Made by a program: the position numbers and the translations under genes. A DNA stretch of 64,000 nucleotides from Bradyrhizobium forestalis (GTDB taxonomy: Bacteria; Pseudomonadota; Alphaproteobacteria; Rhizobiales; Xanthobacteraceae): NCBI RefSeq assembly GCF_002795245.1, contig NZ_PGVG01000025.1, positions 40,776-104,775 of the forward strand. The letters run 5' to 3'. Below the pieces are notes generated by a model. The model was given only the letters and a program-made list of their open reading frames with translations, did not search any database and had not been told where the DNA came from. Each line of letters starts with the position of its first letter. The first letter of the stretch is position 1. Positions 43,843 through 52,886 of this stretch are shown here, in pieces.

Positions 43843-44433
43843 TCAGAGATACCGCTTCAGCTCGGCCGCGGCCTCTTCCGGCGTCCGCTTCAAATTGAAC
43901 GGCGAGACGAACCTCCCGTCGCGGTCCATCAGGTAGACCAGCGCGGTATGGTCCATGGTGTAGTCGCCGTCCTTGGTCGGGACCTTCTTGGCATAGACCC
44001 GGTAGGAGGTGACGACCTTGGCGGTCTCGGCGGGATCGCCGGACAGGCCTTCGAGATGCGGATCGAAGCTCGACAGATAGTCTTTCATCGCCGCCGGTGT
44101 GTCGCGCTCGGGATCGACCGAGATGAAGACGGCATTGATCTTGTCGGCATCCTTGCCCATTGCGCGCAGCACTTCCGAGATCTCGAACAGAGAGGTTGGG
44201 CAGACGTCGGGGCAATGGGTGTAGCCGAAGAAGATCAGGGTCGGCTTGCCCTTGAGGCTCTTGTCCGTGACGGCTTTGCCGTTCTGGTCGGTCAGCTGAA
44301 ACGGGCCGCCGATCGCGGCCGGCTGCGCCACCTTGTTGACCCCGCCCATGGCCCAGAACATGATCAGGAGCCCGACAATGAGGCTTGCGGCAAAGGCGGT
44401 CGCGATCACCAGCGGACGGGCGGCGGGGCTCAT
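43843..44433 (-). CDS. Sco1/SenC-family copper protein
   Basis: A membrane-anchored thioredoxin-fold protein that delivers copper to the CuA site of cytochrome c oxidase or acts as a thiol reductase there. The 196-residue protein has one N-terminal membrane helix (about 9-28), the copper motif CPDVC at residues 74-78 and the distal His at 162. The ATG at 44433 follows AGGAAG. The small membrane protein gene 23 nt upstream is probably co-transcribed. No oxidase genes are in the window. Confidence 0.9.
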   Translation of the reverse strand: MSPAARPLVIATAFAASLIVGLLIMFWAMGGVNKVAQPAAIGGPFQLTDQNGKAVTDKSLKGKPTLIFFGYTHCPDVCPTSLFEISEVLRAMGKDADKINAVFISVDPERDTPAAMKDYLSSFDPHLEGLSGDPAETAKVVTSYRVYAKKVPTKDGDYTMDHTALVYLMDRDGRFVSPFNLKRTPEEAAAELKRYL

Positions 44434-44456
44434 GGGCGGAAACTTCCTGTCGCAGG

Positions 44457-44651
44457 TCAGAAGCAGGCGGCAAAGCCGGTCCTGATCATTTCGAAGAACA
44501 CCTGGCTGCCATAGTGGAACCAGAGCGCCAGCGCGCCGATCACGACGAGACCGCCAATTGCCGCGCCAGCCCACAGCAGCACGGATGACATCCGGCCGGC
44601 AGTGGGCGAATTGTCCGATAGCCGATGCGCCGGATGCAGTGGTTGAGCCAT
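44457..44651 (-). CDS. Small single-helix membrane protein
   Basis: A 64-residue protein with one hydrophobic segment (SSVLLWAGAAIGGLVVIGAL, about 22-41) and a short aromatic C-terminus (FHYGSQVFFEMIRTGFAACF). The ribosome site is weak; an inner ATG at 44591 would give 44 residues. It sits just before the Sco gene on the same strand, so a role in oxidase assembly or copper delivery is possible but unproven. Confidence 0.55.
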   Translation of the reverse strand: MAQPLHPAHRLSDNSPTAGRMSSVLLWAGAAIGGLVVIGALALWFHYGSQVFFEMIRTGFAACF

Positions 44652-44760
44652 GACAACGATCGGGACGAAGGTCCCGGTTCCCTGGCTTTCAGATAGGCCT
44701 TGCGCCGCCTGCGGGCAAGACGCCGCCGGAGGCGCAAAAGACGCCGTCAGGCTGAGAATA

Positions 44761-45282
44761 TCAGTGGAGAAGCTGGCCCCGAGCGGATTCGAGCTGCTCC
44801 GCTTGTGGGAGTGATCGGCGCGACGGCCTTGTGGTCGAGGCCTGCGCGTCCAGGTAGCAGGGCTTGTACATGGCCTCGAGCTGCTTGCCCCTCAGGAAGA
44901 GCATGCGTGGGGTAAGCCCGCCCCGCTGGCCGATCCAGCGCCTCACCTGCGAGGGATACATCGCATAGAGCATCTGGGTCGCTTCGGGATTGGTAATGGC
45001 GCGGCCGTTGGAACCGAAGTCCCAGGCGGCGTGGAAGCCGAGCGTCGCATGCGAGGTGACGCAGATCCGATCGTGCGGGATGGCGCCGAGGACGATGGTG
45101 CAGGCCGAGGCGCAGAGGCCGTCGATGATGACGGTTTCGCCTGATTGCCTGAGGTCCTGGTATTTGTCGACGTAGGTTCCAATCCGGCCGCCGCGGTCAT
45201 CCGCGATACGAACCACCGCGTGAGAAGCCCCCATGCCCGCGATCAAGAGAACCGCCGCAAGCAACCCCGTCAGAAACTTCAT
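44761..45282 (-). CDS. Exported ClpP-like-fold protein (COG3904-type)
   Basis: A 173-residue protein with a signal peptide (FLTGLLAAVLLIAGMGASHA). The mature part resembles the crotonase/ClpP fold: GETVIIDGLCASACTIVLGA and VTSHATLGFHAAWDF contain a Ser in SAC and a His in the arrangement of ClpP's nucleophile and base. It may be a small periplasmic serine peptidase, but activity is not established. The ATG at 45282 is preceded by GGGGCGGGGG. Confidence 0.65.
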   Translation of the reverse strand: MKFLTGLLAAVLLIAGMGASHAVVRIADDRGGRIGTYVDKYQDLRQSGETVIIDGLCASACTIVLGAIPHDRICVTSHATLGFHAAWDFGSNGRAITNPEATQMLYAMYPSQVRRWIGQRGGLTPRMLFLRGKQLEAMYKPCYLDAQASTTRPSRRSLPQAEQLESARGQLLH

Positions 45283-45557
45283 TGTCCCCCGCCCCAGTCG
45301 AATTCGAATCTGCGTGTCAGGTGGTGATGCACGACTAGCGTCTGTCGTAACCAAGGTTTTGTCTAGGCAGGCCGGCTGGCGCAAAACAAATTCAAGTCCA
45401 GTGTTGCGTCCGCGCTGCACCTGGCCTGTCTTTTGGCCGGTCTCTATCCCAAGGTGGAACAAGTTAATGGGGTCTTACCCGCCACGCCCTTGATCTCAGT
45501 TACAACCGCTGGCTTCAATCCGGGCAATTACCGGGGGAACTCATGGAGGGGGAACGC

Positions 45558-47216
45558 ATGGCTGAAGAGACGGACGTCATCGTGGTCGGCGCGGGACTGT
45601 CGGGCCTCGTTGCTGCCACCGAGATCGCCGACGCGGGCAAGCGCGTGATCGTCGTGGACCAGGAAGGCGAGCAGTCGCTCGGCGGCCAGGCGTTCTGGTC
45701 GTTCGGCGGATTGTTCCTGGTCGATTCGCCGGAGCAGCGCCGGCTCGGCATCAAGGATTCCTACGAGCTCGCGATGCAGGACTGGCTCGGCACCGCCGGC
45801 TTCGACCGCGACGAGGATTTCTGGCCGCGCCAATGGGCCGAGGCCTATGTGGCGTTCGCGGCCGGCGAGAAGCGCGGCTGGCTGCGCGCGATGGGCCACC
45901 GCATCTTCCCGGTGGTCGGCTGGGCCGAGCGCGGCGGCTATGACGCGATGGGCCACGGCAATTCGGTACCGCGCTTTCACGTCACCTGGGGAACCGGGCC
46001 GGGCATCGTCGAGCCGTTCGAGCGCCGCGCGCGCGAGGCGATGAAGACTGGCCGATTGATCTTCAAATTCCGCCATCGCGTCGATGCGCTCTCCGTCACC
46101 AATGGCACCGTGGACGGCGTCAGCGGCACGATCCTCGCCCCTGACACCATCGAGCGCGGCAAGAGCTCCTCGCGCGACGTGGTCGGCGAGTTTGCGTTGA
46201 AGGCGCAGGCCGTGATCGTCGCCTCGGGCGGCATCGGCGGCAACCACGAGCTGGTGCGGCAGAACTGGCCGCAGCGGCTCGGCGATCCCCCGAAATTCAT
46301 GATCTCCGGCGTGCCCGAGCATGTCGACGGCCGCATGATCGGCATCACCGAGAAGACCGGCGCGCGGCTGATCAACCGCGACCGCATGTGGCATTATGTC
46401 GAAGGCATTCAGAACTGGTCGCCGATCTGGCCGCGCCACGGCATCCGCATCCTGCCCGGCCCCTCCTCGATGTGGTTCGACGCAACAGGCACGCGATTGC
46501 CGGCGCCGCTGTTCCCCGGCTCCGACACGCTCGGCCAGCTCAAATACATCATGTCGACCGGCTATGATTATTCCTGGTTCATCCTGACCCAGAGCATCAT
46601 CAAGAAGGAGTTTGCGCTGTCGGGTTCGGAGCAGAACCCCGATCTGACCGGCAAGAGCTGGCGCATGACCTTGCGCCGCGCGACCAACAAAGGCGCGCCT
46701 GCGCCGGTGGAGGCGTTCAAAAGCCATGGTGTCGACTTCATCGTCCGCGACAAGCTCGATGAGCTCGTGGCGGCCATGAACAAGCTCGCCGGCAGCGATC
46801 TCCTCAAGCTCGAGCACATCAAGATGCAGATCGAGGCGCGCGACCGCGAGATCGCCAATCCTTACGTCAAGGATGCGCAGGTCATGAACATCCACAATGC
46901 GCGCCGCTACATCGGCGACAGACTGATCCGCACCGCCTCTCCGCACCGCATCCTGGATCCCGCGCATGGGCCGCTGATCGCGGTGAAGCTCAACATCCTC
47001 ACCCGCAAGACGCTGGGCGGCTTCGAGACCGATCTCGAGTCCCGCGTATTCGGGGAAGAGGGCAGCGTCATTCCCGGTCTCTACGCCGTCGGCGAAGCCG
47101 CCGGCTTCGGTGGCGGCGGTGTGCACGGCTATCGCTCGCTGGAGGGGACTTTCCTGGGCGGCTGCCTGTTCTCGGGCCGCAATGCGGGACGGGCCGCCGC
47201 CAAGGCGGTGGGGTGA
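45558..47216 (+). CDS. FAD-binding dehydrogenase, KstD/fumarate reductase-like
   Basis: A 552-residue flavoprotein of the FAD_binding_2 group. VIVVGAGLSGLVAATEIADAG is the dinucleotide fold, SLGGQAFWSFGGLFLV the second FAD segment, and the C-terminal YAVGEAAGFGGGGVHGYRSL with LGGCLFSGRNAG the last FAD contact. Relatives oxidise ketosteroids or related ring ketones, or reduce C=C bonds; the substrate is not indicated. The ATG at 45558 is preceded by GAGGGGG, better than the ATG five codons upstream. It stands alone. Confidence 0.85.
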   Translation: MAEETDVIVVGAGLSGLVAATEIADAGKRVIVVDQEGEQSLGGQAFWSFGGLFLVDSPEQRRLGIKDSYELAMQDWLGTAGFDRDEDFWPRQWAEAYVAFAAGEKRGWLRAMGHRIFPVVGWAERGGYDAMGHGNSVPRFHVTWGTGPGIVEPFERRAREAMKTGRLIFKFRHRVDALSVTNGTVDGVSGTILAPDTIERGKSSSRDVVGEFALKAQAVIVASGGIGGNHELVRQNWPQRLGDPPKFMISGVPEHVDGRMIGITEKTGARLINRDRMWHYVEGIQNWSPIWPRHGIRILPGPSSMWFDATGTRLPAPLFPGSDTLGQLKYIMSTGYDYSWFILTQSIIKKEFALSGSEQNPDLTGKSWRMTLRRATNKGAPAPVEAFKSHGVDFIVRDKLDELVAAMNKLAGSDLLKLEHIKMQIEARDREIANPYVKDAQVMNIHNARRYIGDRLIRTASPHRILDPAHGPLIAVKLNILTRKTLGGFETDLESRVFGEEGSVIPGLYAVGEAAGFGGGGVHGYRSLEGTFLGGCLFSGRNAGRAAAKAVG

Positions 47217-47253
47217 ACGACGGGGCTGGCCGGTGCACGGCGGCGCACCGGCC

Positions 47254-47559
47254 TCAGCCGCGGCGAAGCATCTCCTGCAACAGGCGTTCGGTCAGCAAGA
47301 GCTGATCGAGTCGCAGAGACAACAGCTCGTTCAGCTCGGTCATGTGGACTCGAAGTCGGTCGGCCTCCCCCGGTCTGTCATCGAGATTTCGGACAAGGTC
47401 GCCGAGCGCCCCGAGACATTGCTGCATCGTCAAGATGCCTTGCCGCAGCGATTTGCAGTCCCTCCAGATGTTGGCGACCAGGCTGGTTTGGCCGAGCGGC
47501 AACGAGATGACGTTATCGAGCGTGTCCGTCAACGCTTCTTGCGTGATTCGATCGACCAT
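47254..47559 (-). CDS. Small helical protein next to a chemoreceptor
   Basis: A 101-residue, Leu-rich and predicted all-helical protein without membrane segments (WRDCKSLRQGILTMQQCL, HMTELNELLSLRLDQLLL). No family recognised. It lies downstream of the chemoreceptor gene on the same strand with a gap of 15 nt, so the two are probably co-expressed. A role in receptor signalling is only a guess. Confidence 0.55.
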   Translation of the reverse strand: MVDRITQEALTDTLDNVISLPLGQTSLVANIWRDCKSLRQGILTMQQCLGALGDLVRNLDDRPGEADRLRVHMTELNELLSLRLDQLLLTERLLQEMLRRG

Positions 47560-47574
47560 CGCGTTCCCTCCGGG

Positions 47575-49683
47575 TCAGGCGGCGCGCACCGTGGTCAGGA
47601 ACTGCTCGACCTCTGAGTGCAATCGCGCGCTGTCCTTCGAAAGCATTTGCGCCGAGGCAAGCACCTGGGTTGAAGCCGAACCAGTCTCCGCTGCCCCCTG
47701 CTTCACATCGCTGATGTTGGCTGCGACCTGGTCGGTGCCTTGCGCCGCCTGCTGAATGTTGCGGGCAATCTCCTGCGTTGCCGCTCCCTGCTCCTCGACT
47801 GCCGATGCGATCGCCGAGGAAATCTCCGAGATCCTGCCGATTGTTCCGCTGATCTCCTTGATCACAACCACCGATTCCTGGGTGGCGGCTTGAATGTCGG
47901 CAATCTGATGACCGATCTCTCCAGTCGCCTTCGCCGTCTGTTCGGCCAGCGCCTTGACCTCGGACGCAACCACGGCAAAGCCGCGCCCCGCTTCGCCGGC
48001 TCGCGCCGCTTCGATCGTGGCGTTCAGAGCCAGCAGATTGGTCTGCCCCGCGATCGTGTTGATGAGCTCGACGACGTCGCCGATGCGGGTGGCCGCCTGC
48101 GACAGCTTGTTGACCTGATCATTGGTCCTGTGCGCCTGCTCCACCGCTGCGCCGGCAATTCTGGCAGCGTCCTGCACCTGGCGGCTGATTTCGGTCACCG
48201 ACGAACTCATCTCCTCGGTGGCGGAGGCAACCGATTGGACATTGGTCGACGCTTCCTCGGAGGCGGCAGAGACGACGCTGGAGAGCTCCTGGGTATTCTC
48301 CGCGGTCTTGCTCAGCGTCCGGGCCGCCGCTTCAAGCTCGGTCGACGAGGACGACAACGTCTTCACGATGTCGCCGACCGCGTCCTCGAATTGACCCGCC
48401 AGCCTGTGCATGTCGGCCTTGCGTTGAGCGGCCGCGCGAGCCTCCATTTGCGACTGCTCGGCGCGCAGACGATCAGCCTCAATCATGTTGTCTTTGAACA
48501 CCTGAACCGCATTGGCCATCTCGCCGACCTCGTCGGTGCGGCCCACGCAGGGAACGTTCATAGAGGTGTCGCCGCCGGCGAGCTTGCCCATGGCAAAGGT
48601 CATTCCCCGGATCGGGGCGGCTATCGAGCGGGACGTGAACAATGCGATTGTCCCGCCAAGGCCAACTCCCGCGGCCAACAGACTCCACAGGACCAGCTTC
48701 AGCAGCGAGATACTATCCTGCACGCCCCGCGTCTCCTCGGCAAGCATCCGTTTTTGATTGGACTTGATGCCTCCCGAGCGGGTGCCGTCGATACCCTTGG
48801 GCCCGTCGAGCAGGTCGAGAATCCTTGCAGCGCGCGGCGCCGCTTCGGTCACCAGCAGATGAACCGGTGCATTCCAGTCCGGAGACTCGCGAAGCGCGAA
48901 GATCCTTTCAGGGAGGGGCGCCAACTCGCCTTTCGCCCTTGCGATCTTATCGAAGGACGCCTGTTGCGAGGCAGTAAGCAGGTCCTTTCGCGCATTGACT
49001 CCGGTATAGCCTTTCTCAAACGCCTCCCACGGCCTCACGAATTTTTCGTTGTCGGTCTTTTCGCCCGAGAGCAGATACATCCGGAGCTGGGCCATGGCCG
49101 CGGCAAAATTGCCACGCGTGTCCGCCATCGCCTTGAGCAATTTCTTCCGTTCTGGCGCGGCTTCCTGTGCCTCCTCCTGATCGATCATCTTCGTGATCTC
49201 GGAGAAAATCACCTCTGCGCGCGGGCCGGCCTCGCTGATCAAGAGCTTGGTCGCGGGAAAGGCGTCGGGAGTGAAAGCGATCGCTTCGGCCTTGTCCTGC
49301 GCCGCGCGAAACTCGGCGAGCAACAGCTTGGCTTGCTCCCACTTCTGCTTGTTCTCTGGATTGGTGAACTGCGCCGCCTGCTCGTCGAACGCGGCCATTG
49401 TCCTATCCATCTCCTTCCACATCGAAATGCGATCGAGCTTGCCTTGCGGATTCCCGCTGAGCAAATAGCCGCGCAGGGTCGCGAGCGTGGAATAGAGATT
49501 GCCGACCAGCTCGGTGCTCGCCAGCGCAACTGGCGTGCGCAGGTTCGTCATGCGATTGACCGTCGTTGAAATGCGCCCGACCTCGAACATGGTGTAGCCG
49601 ACGGAAAGCGCGATGATGGCGCAGACGGCAGCAAATCCTGCGATCAACCGGCCACCGATACGAAATCTGAAATAAGAGGACAT
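47575..49683 (-). CDS. Methyl-accepting chemotaxis protein
   Basis: A 702-residue receptor. The first membrane helix is about residues 10-32, then a long periplasmic, helical four-helix-bundle-like sensor (about 33-330), the second helix near 335-355, a HAMP domain (about 356-410) and the cytoplasmic signalling domain to the end, with INTIAGQTNLLALNATIEAARAGEAGRGFAVVASEVKALAEQ at its tip. There is no CheR-binding pentapeptide at the C-terminus. The ATG at 49683 is preceded by GGAG; an in-frame TTG two codons upstream is unlikely. The ligand is unknown. Confidence 0.93.
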   Translation of the reverse strand: MSSYFRFRIGGRLIAGFAAVCAIIALSVGYTMFEVGRISTTVNRMTNLRTPVALASTELVGNLYSTLATLRGYLLSGNPQGKLDRISMWKEMDRTMAAFDEQAAQFTNPENKQKWEQAKLLLAEFRAAQDKAEAIAFTPDAFPATKLLISEAGPRAEVIFSEITKMIDQEEAQEAAPERKKLLKAMADTRGNFAAAMAQLRMYLLSGEKTDNEKFVRPWEAFEKGYTGVNARKDLLTASQQASFDKIARAKGELAPLPERIFALRESPDWNAPVHLLVTEAAPRAARILDLLDGPKGIDGTRSGGIKSNQKRMLAEETRGVQDSISLLKLVLWSLLAAGVGLGGTIALFTSRSIAAPIRGMTFAMGKLAGGDTSMNVPCVGRTDEVGEMANAVQVFKDNMIEADRLRAEQSQMEARAAAQRKADMHRLAGQFEDAVGDIVKTLSSSSTELEAAARTLSKTAENTQELSSVVSAASEEASTNVQSVASATEEMSSSVTEISRQVQDAARIAGAAVEQAHRTNDQVNKLSQAATRIGDVVELINTIAGQTNLLALNATIEAARAGEAGRGFAVVASEVKALAEQTAKATGEIGHQIADIQAATQESVVVIKEISGTIGRISEISSAIASAVEEQGAATQEIARNIQQAAQGTDQVAANISDVKQGAAETGSASTQVLASAQMLSKDSARLHSEVEQFLTTVRAA

Positions 49684-50194
49684 TTGCAAATACTCCGCAG
49701 CTATGGCCGCTATGGCCTAAGACGTTGCATGAAAATTCGCGTGGACGATGCCCCAGATCGATACGATCGCCTGACATGACCAGATCGCGGTACCCCACCA
49801 CTCCAGTCGCGGCAGCATTGGCGCGCCCGGCTGGCAACGAGCCCGAATAGATCGAAGCGCGCACCGCTCGATCAATCCGGCCGACGATGCGGGCCCCGTT
49901 ACCCCGCGACTACCGTCAGTTTTACGTCTTCCCGGCTCTGACTTTGACGTGTGCGAACAAGGTGACCAAAATTGCTTATTTCGACATTAAGAAAAATTTG
50001 CTCGCGACGTCCTCTCAAACGCGCAAAAATTGAGCGCTGTCTGTAGGCTGGAATCAAAGTGCAACGCCTGTCACGATTTTCTTGTCGCTCAATCGACAAA
50101 GCGCTGCGCCAACATCAAGACTGGTGAGGAGCGGACTCGATCTCGGCTCGATCTCCGCAAAGATCGATGGCGGCTGCGATTGGCCAGTTGACGA
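49684..50194. other. 511-bp gap between the chemoreceptor and PAS regulator genes
   Basis: No gene-like frame was found. The sequence from about 49,960 to 50,060 is locally A/T-rich (AAATTGCTTATTTCGACATT, AAGAAAAATTTGC), unlike the surroundings. It is the only plausible promoter region for the chemoreceptor gene. No palindromic repeat family member is present. Confidence 0.5.
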
Positions 50195-51226
50195 TTATCG
50201 TGGCCTCACGCCGGGTTTCCCGGCTCCAAAGATGAACTCGATGCCCGCCGATGAGAGCGTGGCGCAAAGATTGGTCAATGTCTCGTCGGGCAGGCGCAGG
50301 AAACCGTTCTGCTCCTCAAGCCGGCGAATCACGGCAGCAGAAATCCCGGTTCGCGCGGCGAGCTGTTTCACCGACCAGTTCAGCATCCCGCGAGCCGCGC
50401 GCAATTGCGCACCCGTCAGCCTCGACGTCGCCACGTGTTGGGTCGAGCGTCGCTCCTCGTGCACGTCCGTGGAGATTCCCAACCACTCCCGAATACCGCC
50501 ACCCGCATCCGCGACCGGCACAGCTCTGCAATGGTACCAGCGGTAGGAGCCGTCGGACTGGCGCAGCCGATGCTCGACGTCGTAGGGCTGTCCCGTTTCA
50601 GCGGCAGTCGCCCAGCTCCGCAAGGCCGTTTCGCGCTCCTCTTCGGGAAGCAGATCGAGCCAGCCTTTGCCGAAGAATCGGTGCGCGTCCGGCTTGTTCT
50701 CGGCGTTCAAGAGCGCGGTAATCCGACCGTCCTGACTGCCGACCCAAAGCAATCCGCCTGCGACCTGCGTCAGCGCCGCGTAGCGACCCGCATCTGTCTT
50801 GAGAGGCTGCGATCTGCGTTGCTCAGTGATGTCGATGGCGGCGCCGAGCACGCATTCCGGCTCGCCGGCGGAGTTCAAGAACGTCTCGGTCTGGACACGG
50901 AGCCAGCGCAGTGCGTGGTTCGGCCGAATGATGCGAAACTCGCCTTCGAGCAAAGATCGATCGAAGGCCAATTCGCGTGGATCGCACTGCGGGCGGCGAT
51001 CCTCCGGATGAATTCGTCTCTCGATTTCCGCATAGCTGGGGGCGACGGCGTTGGGATCGAGGCCCAGCAGGTCGTAGAAGCCACGCGACCACTGCATCCG
51101 ACCTTCTGCATCGCAGCGCCAGATACCAGTCCCAAATTTTTCTTCAAAAAAACGAAGTATCTCCGAAGGGTCGAGGTAGTTTTCCAGGTGGCGCAATTCA
51201 GCCCCCGTCGTGAAAATTAATCTCAA
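50195..51226 (-). CDS. PAS-PAS-HTH regulator
   Basis: A 343-residue soluble protein. PAS 1 (about 20-135) has GIWRCDAEGRMQWSRGFYDLLGL and a PAC end AAIDITEQRRSQ. PAS 2 (about 145-260) has GRITALLNAENKPDAHRFFG and GISTDVHEERRS. The C-terminal 75 residues are an XRE-type helix-turn-helix: LRAARGMLNWSVKQLAARTGISAAVIRRLEEQNG. Putting two sensors before an XRE domain is uncommon, since XRE domains are usually N-terminal. The start is uncertain: TTG at 51226 with GGGAG just before it, or TTG at 51196 behind GGGGGC. Confidence 0.75.
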   Translation of the reverse strand: MRLIFTTGAELRHLENYLDPSEILRFFEEKFGTGIWRCDAEGRMQWSRGFYDLLGLDPNAVAPSYAEIERRIHPEDRRPQCDPRELAFDRSLLEGEFRIIRPNHALRWLRVQTETFLNSAGEPECVLGAAIDITEQRRSQPLKTDAGRYAALTQVAGGLLWVGSQDGRITALLNAENKPDAHRFFGKGWLDLLPEEERETALRSWATAAETGQPYDVEHRLRQSDGSYRWYHCRAVPVADAGGGIREWLGISTDVHEERRSTQHVATSRLTGAQLRAARGMLNWSVKQLAARTGISAAVIRRLEEQNGFLRLPDETLTNLCATLSSAGIEFIFGAGKPGVRPR

Positions 51227-51374
51227 CTCCCAATTGCAGCCTATCTCACTTCCGCTCGTTGACGAAGCTCAATTCGCGATGACTGCAAAATATTTGTGCA
51301 ATCGGGCGTTATGTACATGCGGTTGAAGGTCGCGCCGAGATCTTGAACTTGGTCACCTGCGTCGAAGCGGCTAA

Positions 51375-52328
51375 ATGCCATCGATGGTATCGATCATGGT
51401 CTGGATGATACGACCCGCCTTGCACGTTGCCCTGCTCTGGTTGGCGGTGATCTGCTGCTTCTCTTCTGCAAGGGCCGATACGATCGACGTCAACGGGGTG
51501 AAGCGCTCCTACACCGCGCAACTGCCGGCCAAGCGGCCCGCGCCGCTCGTGATCGTACTGCATGGCAAGACCCAGCGCGGCGCCGACATGATCACGCGGA
51601 CGGCCTGGCCGCAGGTGGCAAAGCGCGAGGACCTGGCCGTGGTCTTTCCGGACGGGCTCAACAATGCATGGGCGGACGCGCGAACCAAGGCGGGGCCTGC
51701 CCTGCGTGGTCCCCCGGCGGGTACCGATGACATCGCCTTCATCGCAAAGCTCGTCGAGAAGCTGGTGGCCGACGGCACGGCCGATGCGAAGCGCGTCTTC
51801 GTCGCGGGTGTCTCCAATGGCGGCGCCATGGCGATGACCATGGCCTGCGCGCGCGCCGATTTGTTCGTGGCAGCTGCGAGTCTGATCATGAACCTCACCG
51901 ATGAAGCCGCCGTCACCTGTCATCCGTCGCGGCCGCTGCCGATGCTGCTCATGAACGGGACCGCCGACCCGCTGGTCCCCTATGAGGGCGGGCGCGGATC
52001 GAGCTATTTCGCCGCAGACGGATTCTGGTCGACGGACGAGACGCTGGCGTTCTGGCGCAGGCTCAACGGCTGTGAGACCGATGACGCCGGGGTGACCGAT
52101 ATGCCCGACAGGGCGTCCGCAGACCAGTCCACAGTGACACGGATCGGCTCGCGCTGTCCGACTGGGCACGACGTCGTGCTCTATCGCATCAACCACGGCG
52201 GCCACCGCATGCCCGGCTTCGCTCCGGATGCCCGCTTCCCGAAGGTTGCCAGGAGCCTGCTTGGATCGCAAAACGGCGACATCGACGGCGCCGAAACGAT
52301 CTGGACGTTCTTCAGTCAGTTTCCGTGA
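51375..52328 (+). CDS. Exported alpha/beta-hydrolase, PHB depolymerase/LpqC-like
   Basis: A 317-residue protein with a signal peptide (ALHVALLWLAVICCFSSARA). The hydrolase core shows LVIVLHGKTQRGADM (oxyanion loop), GVSNGGAMAMTMAC with the nucleophile Ser, GTADPLVPYEGG with the Asp, and INHGGHRMPG with the His. It resembles the esterase-PHB family that includes short-chain PHB depolymerases and feruloyl esterases. The substrate is unknown. Several in-frame ATGs lie near the start (51375, 51384, 51396, 51405). Confidence 0.82.
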   Translation: MPSMVSIMVWMIRPALHVALLWLAVICCFSSARADTIDVNGVKRSYTAQLPAKRPAPLVIVLHGKTQRGADMITRTAWPQVAKREDLAVVFPDGLNNAWADARTKAGPALRGPPAGTDDIAFIAKLVEKLVADGTADAKRVFVAGVSNGGAMAMTMACARADLFVAAASLIMNLTDEAAVTCHPSRPLPMLLMNGTADPLVPYEGGRGSSYFAADGFWSTDETLAFWRRLNGCETDDAGVTDMPDRASADQSTVTRIGSRCPTGHDVVLYRINHGGHRMPGFAPDARFPKVARSLLGSQNGDIDGAETIWTFFSQFP

Positions 52329-52424
52329 ACGACGCATGCGTGCCAGGCAATGCATGCGTGGCAGGGGTGGCACACCGCAAACCGCTGGGCTAGACAGGGC
52401 CGCCATTCCACCAGGAGATCCCAG

Positions 52425-52775
52425 ATGAGCATTCAGCGTTTTGAAACCGGCCCGCGCATGAGCCAGGTCGTCGTGCACGGCAACACCGTCTATCTCGCCG
52501 GCGTCGTCGCCAACAAGGCGGCCGGCGAAAGCGTGACGAAGCAGACCCAGGACATCCTGGCGACCATCGACGGCCACCTCGCCAAGGCCGGCACCGACAA
52601 GTCGAAGCTGCTGTCGGCCACGATCTACATCACCGATATGAAGACCTTCGGCGAGATGAATGCGGTGTGGGACGCCTGGGTGTCGCCTGGCAACACCCCG
52701 GCGCGCGCCACCGTCGAAGCCAAGCTGGCGGCCCCGCAATACACCGTCGAGATCATGGTGACGGCGGCGAAGTGA
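52425..52775 (+). CDS. RidA-family protein
   Basis: A 116-residue member of the YjgF/YER057c/UK114 family. RidA itself speeds hydrolysis of reactive enamines and imines made by PLP enzymes. The key Arg is in PARATVEAKLA near residue 97, followed by an E in TVEIMV. The motifs VVHGNTVYLAGVVANK and TKQTQDILATIDGHLAKAGTDKS match the fold. The ribosome site AGGAG lies 7 nt before the ATG. It is likely a trimer in the cytosol. Confidence 0.9.
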   Translation: MSIQRFETGPRMSQVVVHGNTVYLAGVVANKAAGESVTKQTQDILATIDGHLAKAGTDKSKLLSATIYITDMKTFGEMNAVWDAWVSPGNTPARATVEAKLAAPQYTVEIMVTAAK

Positions 52776-52789
52776 TTTCGCGAGAACTT

Positions 52790-52832
52790 CACGCGCGTTG
52801 ATGACCTCCGAGGTAATCGATCAACGCGCGTG
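52790..52832 (+). terminator. 13-bp stem-loop after the RidA gene
   Basis: CACGCGCGTTGAT (52790-52802) pairs perfectly with ATCAACGCGCGTG (52820-52832) around a 17-nt loop. There is no T run, so termination is possible but not certain. Confidence 0.55.
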
Positions 52833-52886
52833 AACCTTCGATAGTCAGGTCAGCCGGACAACACGGCGCCATCGAAGGAGAGCATC

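Noticed and set aside
47740..49569. A 609-codon open frame on the plus strand
   Set aside because: It is antisense to the chemoreceptor gene and full of Arg/Gly/His runs; there is no start signal or domain.
50082..50721. Open frames on the plus strand near the PAS regulator
   Set aside because: They are antisense to the PAS-PAS-HTH gene and show no domains.
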